From positions 22,079,501 through 22,143,500 of the forward strand of contig NC_088310.1 of assembly GCF_910592395.1 (NCBI RefSeq): a stretch of DNA of 64,000 bases. The letters run 5' to 3'. Of the stretch, positions 12,665 through 24,338 are shown in pieces (the first letter of the stretch is position 1; each line of letters opens with the position of its first letter). The notes below the pieces were generated by a model. It had not been told where the DNA came from. It worked only from the letters and a program-made list of their open reading frames with translations, and ran no database searches. The translations under genes and the position numbers were made by a program. This stretch comes from Lineus longissimus. Lineage: Eukaryota; Nemertea; Pilidiophora; Heteronemertea; Lineidae.

Positions 12665-14440
12665 ATGAGTGTCGCATCGCTTGACTCCGTCACTGACAAA
12701 AAACCGAAGCTTTTGCAAGACGAAAATGTTCTGAAATGGAGAAGAGGTCTTTTTCGAGCAATTAAAAAACGTGATTGTGTTGATGTTGCCGCCTTATTGG
12801 TAAACAATCCCCCATATGACATCGCTGATCTTCTGAATTGTGTACCGTTGGAAAAGGAAAGGGCGAAGAACGCAGAGAGAAATGAAGAAGAACTAACAGG
12901 CGATGAAAAAGTAACACTTCCAATCATCCTTGCCGCCGTATTTGGTGACATTGACATCATTGATCTTCTCTATCGCAAAGGAGCAGATGTCTACAGAATG
13001 GAGGTTAACGGAGAAAATATTATTCATAAGCTTATATTGGTTGTGGCTTTCAAACCGTCACTTGAAAGAAGTCGTTGCCAAGTGTTCAGCAAAATAATGG
13101 AAATGGTCGGTTCGGATGAAGGAAAAATGAGACTCCTTCATGCAGAGGACGAGATGGGACTCCGGCCACTCGAGCTAGCGGCAAAACTTGGTTGCTTTAT
13201 GTTTCTGAATTCGATAATAGAGACCGAGGGTGTTTATAAGTCTGTCGTAATGGAGACCACCATTGGTGCGATGGTACAATACGATGTGTCTGAGTATGAA
13301 TGCTTCGGGCCAGTCAGTAGGCGCCATCTTACCCCGCTTGAATTCCTACGCCGTACCATGGTCTCAGATCTCCAGAAAGACGGATTTAATGAGACATTTC
13401 AGCATCCTCTGTTCAAGAAATGGATAAAATCCAAGTTCAGTGAGATCCGTTTTGCAATTCTAATACCTCTCATACTTTCTTTGATTTTGGTGATATCATT
13501 CATAACAATGGACGAATATGGCCAAAGCGACTCGTGCCCTGCAAATGTAACTGTTCCTGTAATCAATGTCGACATTGGGGTCAAACAAGCTATACTTTAC
13601 TGGTCGATTCTGTTGGATACTTTGCTTAAGATAATTACGGTCTTATCAGAATGCAGGCGGTTCAGAAAATCACACGGGAGATATGGTAAGAAGAGGTTGA
13701 TCAGACCAATGCTTTATCCAGAAAAACAAGTTTACTTGGTATCAAATAAAACCTTTACGATATTCTACATTTTCAATACATGTGAAATGTTTTCCTACAT
13801 GCTTGTGACATTGACAGTGCCAGACTGGCAGTACGGATCAACGGGAGAGGTCATGTTGCTGGTTCGTCTCTTCATCGAAATATCGTTGTGGTGGTTGTTA
13901 CTTTACTACATTCAGATTCTGCCAGGGATAGGACATCTTGTTATTGGTGCATTCAGATGTTTCAGCGTCTTTACCTATTTCCTTATAATCTTTTTACTAT
14001 TCTTTGTTGCATCGACAGAAGGTATGCGGTCAGTCGCGCGGTACTATTGCCTGAACAAAATCGGATATTCCTTTGATAGCAGCTACTCAACCTTTTTGAT
14101 AATGTTGAACATGATAAACACAAAAGATATGAGCAACAGTCGAACAGGGACGCCATTCGCCATCATTTTGATGCATGCCCACGTGGTGTTCATTCTTGCT
14201 ATTCTACTGGTCAATTTTCTTATCGCTCTCCTCTCAGAGGAGGTTGGGCAGATTGAGAGACACAAATCAATCATCCGGGCTTTGACAAGTCTGAATGTTT
14301 CTCTAGACTCAGTAGCCGTGTACGATGGTGTCTATGATCTATTACCAAGATGCATGCAATCTAGGCGCCAACAGTTCGTTATTGAGCATGAGGAATACGC
14401 AATTGATGACTTGATCAGCTCATGTGAAGGCTTTAAATGA
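12665..14440 (+). CDS. TRPV-like ankyrin cation channel, copy 1, no introns in the frame
   Basis: The frame encodes 591 residues from the ATG at 12665. I chose it over in-frame ATGs upstream because its MSVASLDSVTDKK beginning aligns with the starts of the two paralogues. Ankyrin-like segments lie near residues 84-115 and 156-190 (motif GLRPLELAAKLG). The next part (YDVSEYECFG, then FKKWIKSKF) matches the linker of TRPV channels. Six hydrophobic segments follow at about 262-281, 308-327, 362-385, 398-420, 432-452 and 505-527, with a pore-helix-like stretch FLIMLNMINT before the last. NFLIALLSEEV resembles the TRP S6 end, and HKSIIRALTSLN a TRP helix. At 591 residues it is shorter than usual TRPV proteins and has fewer ankyrin repeats. 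Plasma-membrane channel activity is inferred from family. Confidence 0.85.
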   Translation: MSVASLDSVTDKKPKLLQDENVLKWRRGLFRAIKKRDCVDVAALLVNNPPYDIADLLNCVPLEKERAKNAERNEEELTGDEKVTLPIILAAVFGDIDIIDLLYRKGADVYRMEVNGENIIHKLILVVAFKPSLERSRCQVFSKIMEMVGSDEGKMRLLHAEDEMGLRPLELAAKLGCFMFLNSIIETEGVYKSVVMETTIGAMVQYDVSEYECFGPVSRRHLTPLEFLRRTMVSDLQKDGFNETFQHPLFKKWIKSKFSEIRFAILIPLILSLILVISFITMDEYGQSDSCPANVTVPVINVDIGVKQAILYWSILLDTLLKIITVLSECRRFRKSHGRYGKKRLIRPMLYPEKQVYLVSNKTFTIFYIFNTCEMFSYMLVTLTVPDWQYGSTGEVMLLVRLFIEISLWWLLLYYIQILPGIGHLVIGAFRCFSVFTYFLIIFLLFFVASTEGMRSVARYYCLNKIGYSFDSSYSTFLIMLNMINTKDMSNSRTGTPFAIILMHAHVVFILAILLVNFLIALLSEEVGQIERHKSIIRALTSLNVSLDSVAVYDGVYDLLPRCMQSRRQQFVIEHEEYAIDDLISSCEGFK

Positions 14441-14979
14441 TCGATTGGTCGGTTCTGTATACATAGTTCGGCATTGATAAGGGTGTAACCAGGGTACAGC
14501 TACATTTAGGCACTATTTGATTGCCAGTCAAGCATGTTCCACCTGGTCCGAATTGTGCTATCTAATCCATGTGACATGACATCGCAGACCTAGGGCGGAC
14601 CAGCAACATCGTAATTGAATGGATACCCTTAACAGTTCCATCCGGACGGATATCTGTTGGCTCGGACATAAAATCGGATATAATACATGTTTACAATTCT
14701 CATCGATTGCAAAGCAGAGCCTTTACAAACCGAAATGAGATGCAACCATTACTGATGATTAAATCAAGTCAACACGCCTACCCATTTGCAGCAGGAATAC
14801 CAACCAATTTGACGTCTGCCTCGCACACCATCTCTTGTTAACACTGGAATCTTTGTATTTATATTACCACAACATTGGTCAGGGTCGATAATCCCCATCA
14901 GTAAAATCACTACATTTGTTGATGTTGATTGCTGGCACTTGGTCTCTGATACAGCCTGGTGCGGACATGAACCTGCGCC
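14441..14979. other. spacer between tandem TRPV-like genes
   Basis: A 539-base spacer separates copies 1 and 2. No coding signal or clear promoter motif is visible. Confidence 0.5.
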
Positions 14980-16743
14980 ATGAGAGTCACTCCTGTTAAT
15001 TTCGTCACTGACGATGAGCCAAAACTGACCAAAATTGTTGATATTTTGACATGGAGGATCAGTCTCATTCGAGCAATTAAAAAACGTGATGTTGTTGAGG
15101 TTGCTCTGTCGGTAAACAGCCCTCCGAGTGACATTGTGGAAATGTTGAATTGGTCCCCTTTGGATAATGAAGGGGAGAAATGCGAAGAGATTAATGCCAG
15201 TCTAAAGTCTGATGGCAGGTTTACACTTCCGATCGTCCTCGCTGCCATATTTGGTGACCTTGATATCATTGATCTTCTCTACCAAAAAGGAGCGGATATC
15301 TACAAAAAGGACGCAAAGGGAGACAATGTTATACATGCAATATCTATAGTTGCGGCATACAAGCCATCACTTGAACCAAGACTTTGCCAGGTGTACGGCA
15401 AAATGATGGAACTTGCAGGAACAGTTGAAGGAGAAAAGAAGCTTCTTTATGCCGAGGACGAGATGGGACTGCGCCCAATCGAGTTAGCGGCTAAACTCGG
15501 TTGCTTTATGTTTCTGAATACGATAATAGAGACAGAAGGCGTGTACAAGTTCGTCGTGAAGGAGACCACCATTGGTGCGCTAGTCAGGTACGATGTTTCA
15601 GAGTACGAGTGTTTCGGGAAAGCGAATCGGCGTCACCTTTCACCACTTGATTTCCTACGCCACGCTGAGGTAACAGATCTTCAGAAAGATGGCATTAAGG
15701 ATACATTTCAGCATCCACTCTTCAGGAAGTGGATAAAATCGAAGTTAACTGAGATCCACTATGTCATCATTGTTCCATTTATTTTGTCTTTGATGCTGGT
15801 GATCTCCTTCATCACAATGGATGAATATGGTCAAAGCGATTCGTGCCCAGCGAACACAACTATATCCGTATTCAATCTCGATGTGAGGATCAAATACGGT
15901 ATATTTTATTTGTCCGTACTCCTGGATACTTTCTTAAAGTTCCTTGCTCCTACTTTAGGATTCCGGGCACTAAGAAAGGCGCAAGGTAAAAATATAAAGA
16001 ACAGGTTTATAAGACCAACAACTAACTCTGAAAAACGCGCTTACTTAGTATCAAACGCAACTTTTACGACAATCTATATATTCAATTCAGTTTCAATGAT
16101 CGTCTACACGATTGTGACATTGACAGTGCAAGACTGGGAGTACGGGGCAACGGGAGAGTTTATGTTACACGTTCGTATCTTAGCTGAGGTGTCGGTGTGG
16201 TGGTTGTTGCTGTACTATATTCAGATTCTGCCAGGGATAGGACATCTTGTCATCGGTGCATTCAGATGTATTGACGTGTTCATGTATTTTATTTTCATCT
16301 TTTTGTTGTTCTTCGCTGCATCAACAGAAGGAATGCGGTCAGCCGCACGGTACTATTGTTTGGAAAAAATTGGTTACTCATTTGATAGCATGTATTCAAC
16401 CCTTCTGATTATGTTGAACATGATAAACACACAAAACTTGAGTAACAGTCAAACAGGGACGCCAGTTGCCGTCATTTTGATGCACGTCCACGTGGTGTTC
16501 ATTCTTGTTATTCTGTTGATAAATTTTCTGATTGCTCTCCTCTCAGAGGAGGTTGGAAAGATTGAACGTCACAAATCAATCATCCAGGCTCTGACAAGAC
16601 TGAATGTTTCTCATAATTTGATGGCAATGTACAACGGCGCCTATGATCTGTTACCTCGGTGTTTGCAACTAAAGCGCAAAACTTTCTATATTGAGCACGA
16701 AGAGTATAGTATCGATGCACTGCCACGGGTCAGATCAACTTAA
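14980..16743 (+). CDS. TRPV-like ankyrin cation channel, copy 2, no introns in the frame
   Basis: This 587-residue frame is a paralogue of the gene just upstream and in the same orientation. It shares the N-terminal motif AIKKRDVVEVA, the ankyrin-like region, the invariant loop MDEYGQSDSCPAN after the first membrane segment, LLLYYIQILPGIGHLV, the pore-region LLIMLNMINT and the C-terminal IEHEEYSID. The start is the first ATG in frame and aligns with the other copies. It diverges most in the S2-S3 linker (FRALRKAQGKNIKNRF) and in N-glycosylation sites after S1. By eye the three copies share well over half of their residues. An open frame with no intron in all three suggests spread by retrocopying or duplication of an intronless ancestor. 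Confidence 0.85.
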   Translation: MRVTPVNFVTDDEPKLTKIVDILTWRISLIRAIKKRDVVEVALSVNSPPSDIVEMLNWSPLDNEGEKCEEINASLKSDGRFTLPIVLAAIFGDLDIIDLLYQKGADIYKKDAKGDNVIHAISIVAAYKPSLEPRLCQVYGKMMELAGTVEGEKKLLYAEDEMGLRPIELAAKLGCFMFLNTIIETEGVYKFVVKETTIGALVRYDVSEYECFGKANRRHLSPLDFLRHAEVTDLQKDGIKDTFQHPLFRKWIKSKLTEIHYVIIVPFILSLMLVISFITMDEYGQSDSCPANTTISVFNLDVRIKYGIFYLSVLLDTFLKFLAPTLGFRALRKAQGKNIKNRFIRPTTNSEKRAYLVSNATFTTIYIFNSVSMIVYTIVTLTVQDWEYGATGEFMLHVRILAEVSVWWLLLYYIQILPGIGHLVIGAFRCIDVFMYFIFIFLLFFAASTEGMRSAARYYCLEKIGYSFDSMYSTLLIMLNMINTQNLSNSQTGTPVAVILMHVHVVFILVILLINFLIALLSEEVGKIERHKSIIQALTRLNVSHNLMAMYNGAYDLLPRCLQLKRKTFYIEHEEYSIDALPRVRST

Positions 16744-18084
16744 ACTTGTTCAAAAGTAGTCCATATTTTGACCGTGTGCTCTTTATCAGAACCACATTAC
16801 ATTACACCACGAATGTATCGCACTAACACAGGCCGATACATCCGTGAAATCTCAGTTTGATCCTTCGCTCATTTGCATATTACATATTTACATTCGCTTG
16901 TTGTATAAAATATGTTGTATTGATATACATGTAATAGTTCAGGATTGTATAATGAGGTACATGTACTATTTCATCTCTGCAATTATAATGTAATTTATAA
17001 CACTTGAAATGTAAGAATCCTATCGCTAATATACCAGTATATAACTTTTTATCGGCTCTTCGTTAACCCTGCAGCTGCAGTAATTTTACGTATTATTATG
17101 CAGCCACCCATCCCAGTTCGCATGATACTGAAACTTGTCAATACAAAGATGATGTCAACTTTTGATTCTTGGCGCTTCCGCTGTTTCGATGTGTTTTTTG
17201 TATATACTGTTACCACTGTTACCATTATGACTGAGGCACCCGACGCAACTGATGAACTCGTGATACATGAATGTCACTGTGAAAAGTCATCACTGAACCC
17301 AGTCTATTTTAGCAGTTAATAAATTTGCGTATACGATCATTGTGTTGTCTCTAAATTGTTTTCCCAAGCCACAATTAGTTAGTAGTACAGATAACGATTA
17401 ACGGCGTGATTAAAACACCGCATATCTGATACAACCCAGTCCGTGATATTATTGACAAAATTATACATATGAAGTGAATAATACTGGAAAGTTGAGGTAT
17501 AAATCGACGATAATCCAGAAGAGTTTGCCCAATGAAGGGTCTGTCATGGAAAGGTATGCCCTGTTGACAATGACCAACATTGACGGGTCAGTTGTTGGCC
17601 TGACGCTCATTTTCGACCGCTCCCTTGACGATTTACGGCGATGATTCCTATGTTGCTCAAAGTATAATCGCGAAGAGAAGTGTGCCGACGGATACCAACT
17701 GGATTTTATATGAAAAGAGGCTCGAGCAAGTGATGATCAGGGGTTGAGAGTGTCTGCAAAATGTATTTCATAGCGGGCTGTAGTGCCGACCCTGCCCGAG
17801 AAAATATGTGCAGGAGAAGACACAACGGAAATACAAGAATGACAAACCTCATGTATCCCATTGCATTATGAATTTCGTCGACATATATTTTATTTCGCAA
17901 AAACAATATCTAGGTGAACAGTATTATAATTTTCGTACTATTGAAGGAAATCACTCGAACAAGGTAGGAAATGCCTGATGTGCCACACTGTCTCATATTT
18001 TGAATTATTGGTAGGCTTATCGCGGCGAATGTTACTCTGAATTGTTTTATTATGTACAGATTATTATTGTAACCTGGTGATTGG
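16744..18084. other. 3' flank between convergent TRPV-like genes
   Basis: The gap is about 1.3 kb, AT-rich with ACATGTA words and no convincing gene. It contains the polyadenylation signal of the minus-strand copy. Confidence 0.6.
18046..18051 (-). terminator. polyadenylation signal of TRPV-like copy 3
   Basis: TTTATT on the plus strand reads AATAAA on the minus strand, about 35 bases after the stop codon of the third channel gene. Confidence 0.6.
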
Positions 18085-19812
18085 TTATATGTTGTATTCT
18101 TCATTTTCAATATAAAAGTGATGACGCTTCGATTGCAAACGCCGTGGCAGCAAGTCAGACAAACCATCGTACATCGACGAAACATCAAGTGAAACATTCA
18201 ATCTTGTCAAGGCCTGAATGATCAATTTGTGACGCTCAATATTTGCTATCTCTTCTGAGAGAAGAGCAATCAAAAAATTTATCAATAGAATTACAAGAGT
18301 GAATACGACTTGAACATGCATCAAAATAACGGCAAATGGAGTCACTGTTTGATTATCCAAGTCTCTTGTGCTGATCATGTTCATCATAACCAGGAAGGTT
18401 GAGTAAATACTGTCAAATGAGTAACCGATGTCGTTTAAGCAATAGTACCGAGAAACTGACCGCATTCCTTCTGATGATGCAGCAAAGAAAAGCAAAAAGA
18501 TGAAGATGAAATATGTAAAGACCCCGAAACATCTGAATGCACCAATAACAAGGTGTCCTATCCCTGGCAGAATCTGAATGTAGAACAGTAGCATCCACCA
18601 TAATGATATCTCAATCATGACACGAACAAGCAACATAAACTTTCCCGTGGTTCCGTACTGCCAGTCTGGCACTGTCAATGTCACAATCATGTAGGCTACC
18701 ATTACAAACGCATTGGAAATGTAGAAAGCGCCAAAGTGTGTATTTGATACCAGACGAGCGCTTATGTCAATCATGGGTCTTGTCATCCTCTTCCTCCCAT
18801 AGGTTCCGTGTGCCTTTCTCATACCCCTAATTGACGTTCCTAAACCGATGAACTTTATTAACGCATCCAACAGAATCGACCAGTAAAGTATAGCAATTTT
18901 GACCCCACTGTCGATACTGATTACAGCCATAGTAACGTTTGCAGGGCACGAGTCGCTTTGGCCATATTCGTCCATTATCATGAAGGATATCACCAAAGTC
19001 AAAGACATAATGAGTGGTATTATAATTGCAAAACGGATCTCACTCAACTTGGACTTCATCCATTTCTTGAACAGAGGATGCCTAAGTGTTTCTCTGATAC
19101 CGTCTTTCTCGAGATCCGATACCCTAGCGTTGCGGAGGAATTGAAGTGGGCTGAGATGGCGCCTATTTTCTTCACCGAAACAGTCATACTCGGAGACATC
19201 ATATCGTACAATCGTTCCGGTGGTGGTCTCGGTCACGACAGACTTGTAAACACCCTCAGTCTCTATTATTGTGTTCAGAAGTAGAAAACAACCATATTTT
19301 GCCGCTACCTCGAGTGGGCGGAGCCCCATTGAGTCTTCGGCATGCAGAAGTCTTTTTTTTCCCTCATCGGATCCGACTATTTCCATTAGTTTGCCGTACA
19401 CTCTGCAGAGGTTTTGCTCACGAGATGGTTTAAAACCAGCAACCTTGGAAAGAGCATGGATAACATTGTCTCCTTTTGCGTCCTTCTTATAAATATCTGC
19501 TCCTTTCTGATACAGAAGATCGACGATGTCCATCTGGCCAAAAATGGCAGCAAGAAGCAGAGGAAGTCTGAACCTTTCATTGCATTTTAAACTCTTATCA
19601 TGTGCTGCCTTTCCTGCTACTTCCAATTGTTCATAGTTATTCAGTAGTAAAACAATGTCATTTGGTGAATTGTTCACCAAAAGGGCAACCTCCACAACAT
19701 CACGTTTTTTAATTGCATGAATCAAATCGATCCTCCATTTCAAATCAATCTCATCTTGGAGCAGACTGAGTGTTGGTTTTTCTGTGACGAAATCAAATTG
19801 TGCCCTGCTCAT
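18085..19812 (-). CDS. TRPV-like ankyrin cation channel, copy 3, inverted
   Basis: This 575-residue frame on the minus strand is the third paralogue, lying convergent to copy 2. It starts MSRAQFDFVTEK and ends YIENEEYNI. It has the same ankyrin-like N-terminus (LPLLLAAIFGQMDIVDLLY), the loop MDEYGQSDSCPAN, LPGIGHLVIGAFRC, a pore region LVMMNMISTRDL and the S6 end NFLIALLSEEI. The pore segment differs slightly from the MLNMINT of the other two copies. No intron interrupts it. The family is known for gating by temperature, chemical or mechanical stimuli; what gates this one cannot be read from sequence. Confidence 0.85.
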   Translation of the reverse strand: MSRAQFDFVTEKPTLSLLQDEIDLKWRIDLIHAIKKRDVVEVALLVNNSPNDIVLLLNNYEQLEVAGKAAHDKSLKCNERFRLPLLLAAIFGQMDIVDLLYQKGADIYKKDAKGDNVIHALSKVAGFKPSREQNLCRVYGKLMEIVGSDEGKKRLLHAEDSMGLRPLEVAAKYGCFLLLNTIIETEGVYKSVVTETTTGTIVRYDVSEYDCFGEENRRHLSPLQFLRNARVSDLEKDGIRETLRHPLFKKWMKSKLSEIRFAIIIPLIMSLTLVISFMIMDEYGQSDSCPANVTMAVISIDSGVKIAILYWSILLDALIKFIGLGTSIRGMRKAHGTYGRKRMTRPMIDISARLVSNTHFGAFYISNAFVMVAYMIVTLTVPDWQYGTTGKFMLLVRVMIEISLWWMLLFYIQILPGIGHLVIGAFRCFGVFTYFIFIFLLFFAASSEGMRSVSRYYCLNDIGYSFDSIYSTFLVMMNMISTRDLDNQTVTPFAVILMHVQVVFTLVILLINFLIALLSEEIANIERHKLIIQALTRLNVSLDVSSMYDGLSDLLPRRLQSKRHHFYIENEEYNI

Positions 19813-20621
19813 GACTTGTGTTTCCAGTCCCTTAGCAATAAAATAGCTGTAAACAGTTGGCGAGACCTTGAATTTAAATTAGATGATATCCCTGTAGTAA
19901 AAAGCGAGACATATATGCGGTTCATGAAAATTCATCAACGTTTTATCTTATCAATTGCATGTATATTGCTTCATAGTCACAACAAAACTGTATGATGGCT
20001 GCTCGGGATGTATCACGGCCTGCGGGTGCGGACGGAAGGTGTTGGGTAATGGTCGCGACGAGTGAAGCATGTGAATGTGAATCTGTGCCCAGCCTCTGAT
20101 GCACTTGACGTTCGTCTAAACGTTGGTCGAGTCTCTGGTGTCTTGTAACAAATCCGAATGGATCCTGAGATCATAACTGTTCATTTGCTATTTACCATAA
20201 TCTCATAATTGAATAAAGGTTTAAGCTATTCATAGTTACAATTCCATGCGAGTAATGTTACAGAACTCCATAAACATATGAAGCCGTTACGCGATTTGAG
20301 TTGATGTTGCCAGCAAGGCCGGCTTTGACAAGTTCACAGAACTCGTTGATGTAGCGTGCATTAGTTGATATGACCACAGATCAAATGAGGAAATACAAAT
20401 ATTGACATCAAAATATGCCAGAATATTCCATTGTCCACCTGGAAAGGTTGTACCATTCAACATGATTGAAGCCTGCTTCTATGAATGGCAAATTGATCTG
20501 CTGCAAACATTTTTATTCATTAGTAAAACACATAAAGGGGAGGGAAACCAGCTTCTTTGTTTCAGCTTATCTGAATAATTTTCAGTCAATGCTAGTTGTG
20601 TGTTTGGAAGTTTGTGGGAGA

Positions 20622-20637
20622 GGGGGGGGGGGGGGGG
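20622..20637. repeat. poly-G run of 16
   Basis: An uninterrupted homopolymer of G. Its length may be uncertain in assembly. Confidence 0.9.
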
Positions 20638-22965
20638 TCATGACGTACATGCAGTAAATTTCGGTATGCCTGATACTACACAATGCCACGTTTCCTGTTG
20701 GCAGTGCAGTAACCATCGTGACTGGCCCATGGTTACGGCCGGACGAATACCACGTCCGATAGGAGCACGGTTCCTGTGATTGCTGGGAAAAGCAATCATC
20801 CGACTCCAATACACAATTAAGTCAATGTCAGTAAAACATTTTGGAATTTACAATTCCTGAAATAAAATATATCAGTTGCAATAGTCGTCCTCTTGTTCTT
20901 CTTCTTGCAAGCGAATCCTCTTTAAAACTTTTCATAGATAAAAAGCCCTGGGCATCGTCATACACTTGAATAAAATTATTTCCCGGGATTCTTTCTGTGA
21001 CCGTTATACATGTATACAATCCGTTACGCGATGCACAAGTCGATAGAAGATAACCTTCATTTTTTAGACTAGCAACTATCAAACACGACAGAAAACCTTT
21101 TAGACTGATACATTATTTACGAGGTCGTGCTATCGAATACCTTGCAATAAGCTAACGATTAGTCATCAAGGCCTATCTGGGGCACTTCTTCTTTCGTATT
21201 TCTGCAAATGGAACGCCGTATGACTTGATGCATGTACATGTAGATGCTTCTTGCAGAATGAATATTGAATTCTTCTTCTTCTTCTTCTTCTTTTTCGTCT
21301 ATTTTAGTTATACAAAATGACATGATAGTCGGTGCTTTTTCAGTACCGAGGTCGAATGTCCAACATACTTACTGTTTTACTGTTTTCGTTTTCAATGATA
21401 TATCCGTAAGACTTTCATGTGTAATCAAACAGCATGAATATTTTACTAATAATGAATTTGTATTTTTTTTAATTTATATTGAACCAAGAATTCATAAAGA
21501 CTATTGAACCGTATTCATAAATAAGAATTTAGAACCAATAATACAGCATCTTAACTAGCACTAGGTCCAAAATTTTGACAAGAGGGGGATTTTGCAAGAT
21601 AACTCTATTTAATGGCTATCACTACTATTGGCTGGTTGTTGCTTGGTTCTTGTCAAAAAATACATGCTTCAAATAGTGCTCCTCGTTTAGTAGCGATTAT
21701 ATGTATAAGGTTAATAAGGAAATGGTATTTTAACGAGGTTTTAAAACCCTTCTAAGACAAAGAATGCCCACCATCACGCCATCGAACGGGAAATTAATTA
21801 GACGGGCTGGACGTCGATAAAATGCATTTATATACATATTTTTCGCACGTGGTGAATGCAATCATTTATCTGACTGGGACGCGTATTTTGATTACATGTA
21901 TTTATTCATATGGGGTTTAATTACCTGCGATAAATTGTTTAGGCCATTTGCTCACCATTTCTTTCTTGAAACAGTCATACCCGATGATGGCAATGAATTG
22001 ATTACGCTGTGAATTCCTTAATAAGCAGCGTACATAGTATAAAGTAGAGTCGATATTTTTTGTATCTATAGCTATGGCAGAAACTGATAAGCATAGAGTC
22101 TGGTATGATTAGACTTTAATCTGGCGAATGATTTATGAATTGACGAGCTATTCATAATTTCTTATCACATACTCTAAAATGACATGACTTATGGGTAAGA
22201 AACGTCTATACATGTAGCTGCGAACAAAATTGATAGTGAACAAGAATGAGATGGCCAACTGGATTGGTAAGTGCTAAATCTATCCGAAAATTTTAGTGCG
22301 CATGAAAAAATTCTCGACGCACTCAACGGTTCCTTCTTCTGCTGGACTCTTTTGTGGTCGATCATGTGACGGTGTCAGGGCAGTATTCACAACGGTGCCA
22401 ACCAAAGTTATTTAGGCCAAACACTAAAAGACCGTCACCATGAATTGAAAATCAAAACAATCTCATGGAGGCACTTTTATCATAAATTGAAAAGCTTCCT
22501 GGTTGAATCACCCCTGACGTTTTGTGTGACATTCATAGATCCAGGCCTAGCATCATTCTTAGCTAGAATAAAAGGTTCCGCCGTCGCGCCTTACACCGAT
22601 TCACAAATTTGACGCAGGATACGAAGGTAGGTCAGTGCTAATCTTCCAGCAAACTGTGGATATTTCGTTGGATAATATACTTTCCAGTCGTATTTTATAA
22701 TCAATAACGCTTTTAGATCTTCGTCTTCCTTCAATTAATTTCATTTAAAACAGAAACATGAGACTAGTAGCGTTAGGACATCACGCCAACATGCTACATG
22801 TAACGCCGATTGAGCAACAAGGCGCTGTTCTTTAAGTATACATAATTATATATGTTGATTACTATTTCCACAGCTCGGTTTTCTAATATCTATATTTAAG
22901 TGTCTTGATCAAGAGTACGAGAGTCGAATCAGCGTCTAGATCGGCAGATTCCCTACCAATTATAC

Positions 22966-23708
22966 CATATGTACGAAAGCCCAGAAGCCTCATTCCAAAT
23001 TCCAAATTCCAAATGCGAAATTCCAAATTCCAAATGCGAAATTCCAAATTCTAAATTTCAAATTCAGTCCTACTCTCGTCAGATAGCCAATGTGCATCCC
23101 CTCAATGTAAAAAACAAATCTTAATTTGGATGAAATGTAATTTTACACATCTTATCAGTGCTAATTACCTATCTATCTGATGCCCGGGCTGGATAAACAC
23201 TCATTCTCGAAATGCGAAATTCGAAATTCGAAATGCGAAATTCCAAATTCCAAATTCGACATAATCACGTGACCTCAGCCTGGTACCGCTGGTACCAAAG
23301 TATTTTTCATAGAATAATTTTAGAGATAATGTTTTTTACGTATCATTATGACCAACTCTCCATTATCAAAGGACGGCGCTAAACAAACGACAGCGTTCAT
23401 CCATTTTGTCATCAGTTCATTTCGATTGGGCTTTGTGAAAAACAATCATTTAATCATTCATGAAGAACTGCGTTATAAAAGCGAAAAAAGCATCGATTAT
23501 CAGTCTTCCCAGTGGTGTGACGTCATTATCTATTTATAGACGGTCGGTGTAACCGCGCCTCCGTCCGTTCATACCACACCGCTTCAGACGGTGGCCGGCG
23601 GTACCAGGCTAATGTCACGTGGTTATGTCGAATTTGGAATTTAGAATTTGGAATTTCGAATTTGGAATTTGGAATTTGGAATGAGCCTTCTGGCCTTTCG
23701 TACATATG
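22966..23708. mobile_element. foldback (inverted-repeat) element rich in AAATTCC words
   Basis: The left end CATATGTACGAAAGCCCAGA and the right end read from the other strand (CATATGTACGAAAGGCCAGA) match apart from one base. Both run inward into strings of ATTCCAA/AATTCGAA words. A second matched pair lies inside: TCGACATAATCACGTGACC near 23255 against its near reverse complement at 23610-23630. The element is about 740 bases, codes for nothing I recognise, and resembles a nonautonomous foldback or MITE-like element. Confidence 0.75.
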
Positions 23709-24265
23709 CCCAACCGGGAACAAAATCTCGAAATTTTGTTTCCTTTTACGCCGATCGTGGCGCTAATTCAAACTAATAAAAAAAGGAATATCGGCCAAGT
23801 CGTGGTATGATTTATATTTTATACTGGTTATTGGCACGGTAGGGCGTTTACCAGAACAAACAGACATAAAGGACGGCCAAAAATGGCTTCGTGGTCTAAA
23901 AAACTAATTGCGACGCTAACGTCTTACTCTTTTCTCAAAACCAGTTGGAGATTTTCCTATCATTTAAAATGCATTTTGTTCTGTTTGAATGGCGACTATT
24001 GAGGAGATGAGTCAGCAAATACTTTTGTTCGCTTTATACTGTAGTGCGGCGCATTATGAAAAGCCTCACACAAATTTTACCTGAATACGTCTTTCATGAA
24101 AAAGTAAATAACCTCATGCGGCATATAGGCACGATTTTTTAACTTGCTCGGGTTGGTAACTACAATGTACGATGTTTTCAACCAGCCAAGTTTAACTAAA
24201 TCACAACTGCTCCCTTTGGATTTTTTTCAGATTTCAAAAGCATCATTGAATTGAATCAGTCAGAG

Positions 24266-24338
24266 ATGAAAATTAACTTCTTATTGCCCCTTTTAGGGGT
24301 AATACTGGGGTCCTGTTCGGGTGTGTCTGCTACATCCA
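24266..24338 (+). CDS. giant gene exon 1: signal peptide
   Basis: The exon encodes MKINFLLPLLGVILGSC and continues to ATS, a typical cleavable signal peptide. It ends at phase 1 with donor GTAAGT. No methionine further upstream is needed. Confidence 0.85.

Larger units (their letters stand above)
19813..24265. other. gene-free region upstream of the giant gene
   Basis: About 4.4 kb with no coding signal I trust. It contains a poly-G run, a TTC microsatellite near 21270-21297, and a foldback element. TTTTTTCAG at 24223-24231 could be an acceptor for a 5'UTR intron of the giant gene. Confidence 0.55.

Noticed and set aside
22980-23260. Regular AAATTCC words considered as a CRISPR-like array
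   Set aside because: There are no spacers of constant length and the genome is clearly eukaryotic; it is part of a foldback element.
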